Of a DNA stretch of 64,000 nucleotides, positions 62,402-64,000 are shown in pieces. The notes beneath the pieces are model-generated. The model was not told the DNA's origin. It ran no database searches and worked only from the letters and a program-made list of their open reading frames with translations. This stretch comes from Poecilobothrus nobilitatus. Its lineage: Eukaryota; Arthropoda; Insecta; Diptera; Dolichopodidae. Within the stretch, counting starts at the first letter, position 1; every line of letters begins with the position of its first letter. The translations under genes were made by a program, and so were the position numbers. The stretch is taken from contig OX352772.1 of the NCBI GenBank assembly GCA_947095535.1, positions 315,714,018-315,778,017 on the forward strand, in the 5' to 3' direction.

Positions 62402-62794
62402 CTATCTTGTATTATTTTCATTATTATTACTATCTTTTTCATCTACTTTATTATTTTTATTATTATCATTATCTTCTTTAACTTTTGTATCATTTTTATT
62501 ATTAAGAACATCATCTTTATTATTACGTTCTTTTGATATTGTAGTTACATTATCTGATATATTAATTGTTATATTAGGACAAATATCTACAGTATTATTA
62601 TTATTGTTATTGTTATTGTTACTGTTATTATTACTATTATTGTTATTATTATTGTTATTATTATTATAATTATTGAAACTGGTTGAATTTTCATTATTGT
62701 TTAATGTAGTATCTTCTGTATTTATATATGATTCATTTAAATAACCAGCTGGACATAAAATTATTTCAGTATATGGAGGTGGACGATGCAATTC
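62402..62794 (-). CDS. Terminal exon of PPxY-motif membrane protein gene
   Basis: This is the last coding exon. A polypyrimidine-poor but canonical acceptor (TTTTTAG) precedes GAA at 62794, and the frame stays open for 130 codons to TAG at 62404-62402. It begins E-L-H-R-P-P-P-Y-T-E-I; the PPPY codons lie at 62782-62771. A tract of about 27 residues, almost all Asn with a few Ser, follows (about 62680-62590, an (AAT)n-type microsatellite in coding sequence). The tail is acidic and basic, rich in Asn, Asp and Lys. PPxY peptides are established ligands of WW domains, notably in Nedd4-family E3 ligases. The frame joins the upstream exon in phase 0 across a 74-bp intron, a size typical of insects. 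No family was identified with certainty. LDLRAD4/PMEPA1-like adaptors also carry a PPPxYxE-type C-terminal motif, but that resemblance is weak. An AATAAA hexamer on this strand lies at 62150-62145. Confidence 0.75.
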   Translation of the reverse strand, partial: ELHRPPPYTEIILCPAGYLNESYINTEDTTLNNNENSTSFNNYNNNNNNNNNNSNNNSNNNNNNNNNTVDICPNITINISDNVTTISKERNNKDDVLNNKNDTKVKEDNDNNKNNKVDEKDSNNNENNTR

Positions 62795-62868
62795 CTAAAA
62801 ATATATTTTAAAATTATAATTATGATTATATTAAAAATAAAAATAAAAATAAACAAATTAAAATTTAC

Positions 62869-63178
62869 CAATTCTGGTGTATTCTCTGAATTAATATATG
62901 GTGGTGGAGTATCAATATTTTGTTGTTGTATTAATAAAGGTGTACTAATATGATTTCTTGTTATTACAGATGCAGAAACTGTTGTAGCACCTATTGTATT
63001 AGTACTTCGATCACATGTTCCATTATTATTAGAACCATCATATGCTGGTGGACGATCTCTTAATCTATTTATAACACGAATTTGCATTGATGATAATGAA
63101 GCACGTATATCATTACCAGATATATTATCAGATGATTGAGCACCCTGTGATCTAGCTAAAGCTGCACGTTGACGTGCT
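62869..63178 (-). CDS. Internal exon of the PPxY-motif gene
   Basis: The exon is flanked by TTTTGCAG at its 5' side (AG at 63180-63179) and by TTG|GTAAAT at its 3' side. It is 310 nt: one base completing a split codon, then 103 open codons. It starts A-R-Q-R-A-A-L-A-R, a basic stretch typical of the cytoplasmic side of a membrane anchor, then a Ser/Asn-rich linker. Two PY motifs follow: RPPAYDG (63051-63040) and TPPPYIN (62907-62896). With the PPPY of the last exon, this gives three PPxY motifs spaced about 45 codons apart. Multiple PY motifs in a flexible tail usually mean avid binding to multi-WW-domain ligases. Codon use is AT-biased like the surrounding DNA. Continuing past the donor gives a hydrophobic, low-complexity run, which supports splicing there. 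The identity of the protein is unknown. Confidence 0.75.
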
Positions 63179-63624
63179 CTGCAAAATAAATATGTACATA
63201 TTATATAAATATTAGTTTGTTTAATTTTTTAATTTTTTATTTTAATTTTTCTTTTTAATTTTTCTTCTTTATTAATTAAAATAATATTTGTAATATTTGT
63301 AATTATTTAAATAGTATGATATCATTTTACTTTTATTAATTAAAATATATAATTGTTTGTTATACAAATAATTATACTAATTTTTTAAATATTTTATTAT
63401 TTAAATGAATAGAAGTTTGTATTATATTTATCATGGAAGAACAAAAGGTTAATTCCCATTATATTTAGAATTAAGTAAATTAAATTATTACAAATAATTA
63501 AATAAATAAAATAATAACTTTTTATTTTTTTTTTATTTTTTTATTCAATAATTTCTATTTGGTTAAATTTTGGAATTCATTTTTTTTAATTATGACATAA
63601 TTTAATATTTAAATATGAACTGAC

Positions 63625-63667
63625 CTGTAACATATCATAAAAATAGTGAAAGTAAAATACATAAATC
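63625..63667 (-). CDS. Probable transmembrane micro-exon of the PPxY gene
   Basis: A 43-nt segment reads F-M-Y-F-T-F-T-I-F-M-I-C-Y, ends with AG and is followed by a strong donor (GTCAGT). Joined to the exon at 63178, the split codon becomes AGA (Arg), giving ...I-C-Y-R-A-R-Q-R: a hydrophobic membrane segment followed at once by basic residues. Phase, donor and protein logic all agree. The weak point is the 5' boundary. The AG at 63669-63668 is preceded by a run of A, not pyrimidines, so the true acceptor may lie elsewhere or the frame may begin at the ATG inside. The frame upstream of this acceptor meets a TGA about 25 nt away. Only about 14 residues of the membrane span are encoded here; the remainder would come from an exon outside the window. 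Confidence 0.5.
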
Positions 63668-63683
63668 CTATTTTTTTTTTTCT

Positions 63684-64000
63684 TATTCAAAATTTATTAG
63701 TTTTAATCTATTCATTTGTCCGTATATCCGTCTGAACTGACGGCTGAATATATATCAGTCTATTTACAAAACTTATATACGGTTTAAGATAGAGTTATCG
63801 AATTTTAATCATATGAAAAACAAAATTTTTTTTTTAAAAGAATTCTACAACAAATTTTTATGTGGCATCACGCATTACCGAACTCCAACTTCTGGAAGTT
63901 TGAAAGTCTAACTTAAAAAAGTTTACACCTCAAGTTTTACTGAATATTTTTTCCAATTTAAAAACGTCAAACTACAAAAATCTGGAGTTTTAAAAATTAG
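63684..64000 (+). mobile_element. Family C element fragment, continues past window end
   Basis: This resembles the 5' third of the full family C copy at 50862: TTATTAG, degenerate GTCCGT repeats, TTTACAAAACTTATATAC, then AAGATAGAG and the 'acaac-ttttt-atgt' segment. It lies in the presumed intron of the PPxY gene, in opposite orientation, only about 17 bp from the membrane exon. It is strongly diverged, so it is an old insertion. Confidence 0.6.

Noticed and set aside
62349..62669. 106-codon Leu/Ser-rich plus-strand frame
   Set aside because: It is the antisense of the poly-Asn exon; TTA/TTG codons mirror AAT/AAC.

Overview
This is eukaryotic, strongly AT-rich DNA (roughly three quarters A+T or more by eye) and it is almost entirely non-coding. 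Long homopolymer A/T runs, tRNA-derived SINEs, decayed non-LTR retrotransposons, Helentron/DINE-like non-autonomous elements with GTCC-type microsatellites, and a short GT-AG intron all fit an insect chromosome. The TATACCC...CCGTCCGTCCG elements resemble those common in Diptera, so a fly-like insect is my best guess. That is inference, not a species call.

Only one convincing gene is present, and it is partial. On the minus strand at about 62402-63667 lie the last exons of a membrane protein: a short hydrophobic exon, a basic juxtamembrane stretch, three PPxY motifs spread over two exons, a long asparagine-rich tract and a stop codon. Its 5' part lies beyond the window end. It looks like a transmembrane adaptor for WW-domain proteins such as Nedd4-family ubiquitin ligases.

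The rest is repeats. Four families (A-D here) share one design: a 5' stem-loop whose arm recurs inverted near the 3' end, plus a GTCC microsatellite. A, B and D also share the phrase CACGATAACTCAAAAA. A: 1-814, 15700-16741, 49747-50784 and a relic at 60712-61290. B: 14090-14391, 29050-30641, 37020-38190. C: two full copies (32083-33365, 50862-52105) and many fragments. D: a 935-bp direct duplication at 54179-55965. SINEs number at least eight, three or four with target-site duplications. Two foldback DNA elements (5530-6540; 21059-21862) share AAATCCC-type arms; the second has a perfect 8-bp target-site duplication. Four dead non-LTR fragments from different lineages lie at 11935-12185, 44930-45835, 47005-47545 and 61325-62125, all on the minus strand. 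A 0.6-kb (ACTAC)n satellite at 13321-13960 starts inside a family C fragment.

Between these lies AT-rich sequence with no gene I can support. I found no CRISPR array, bacterial operon or functional RNA gene. The most interesting items are the modular element superfamily, the foldback element, the satellite born at a transposon edge, and the PPxY gene with a transposon fragment abutting its membrane exon.
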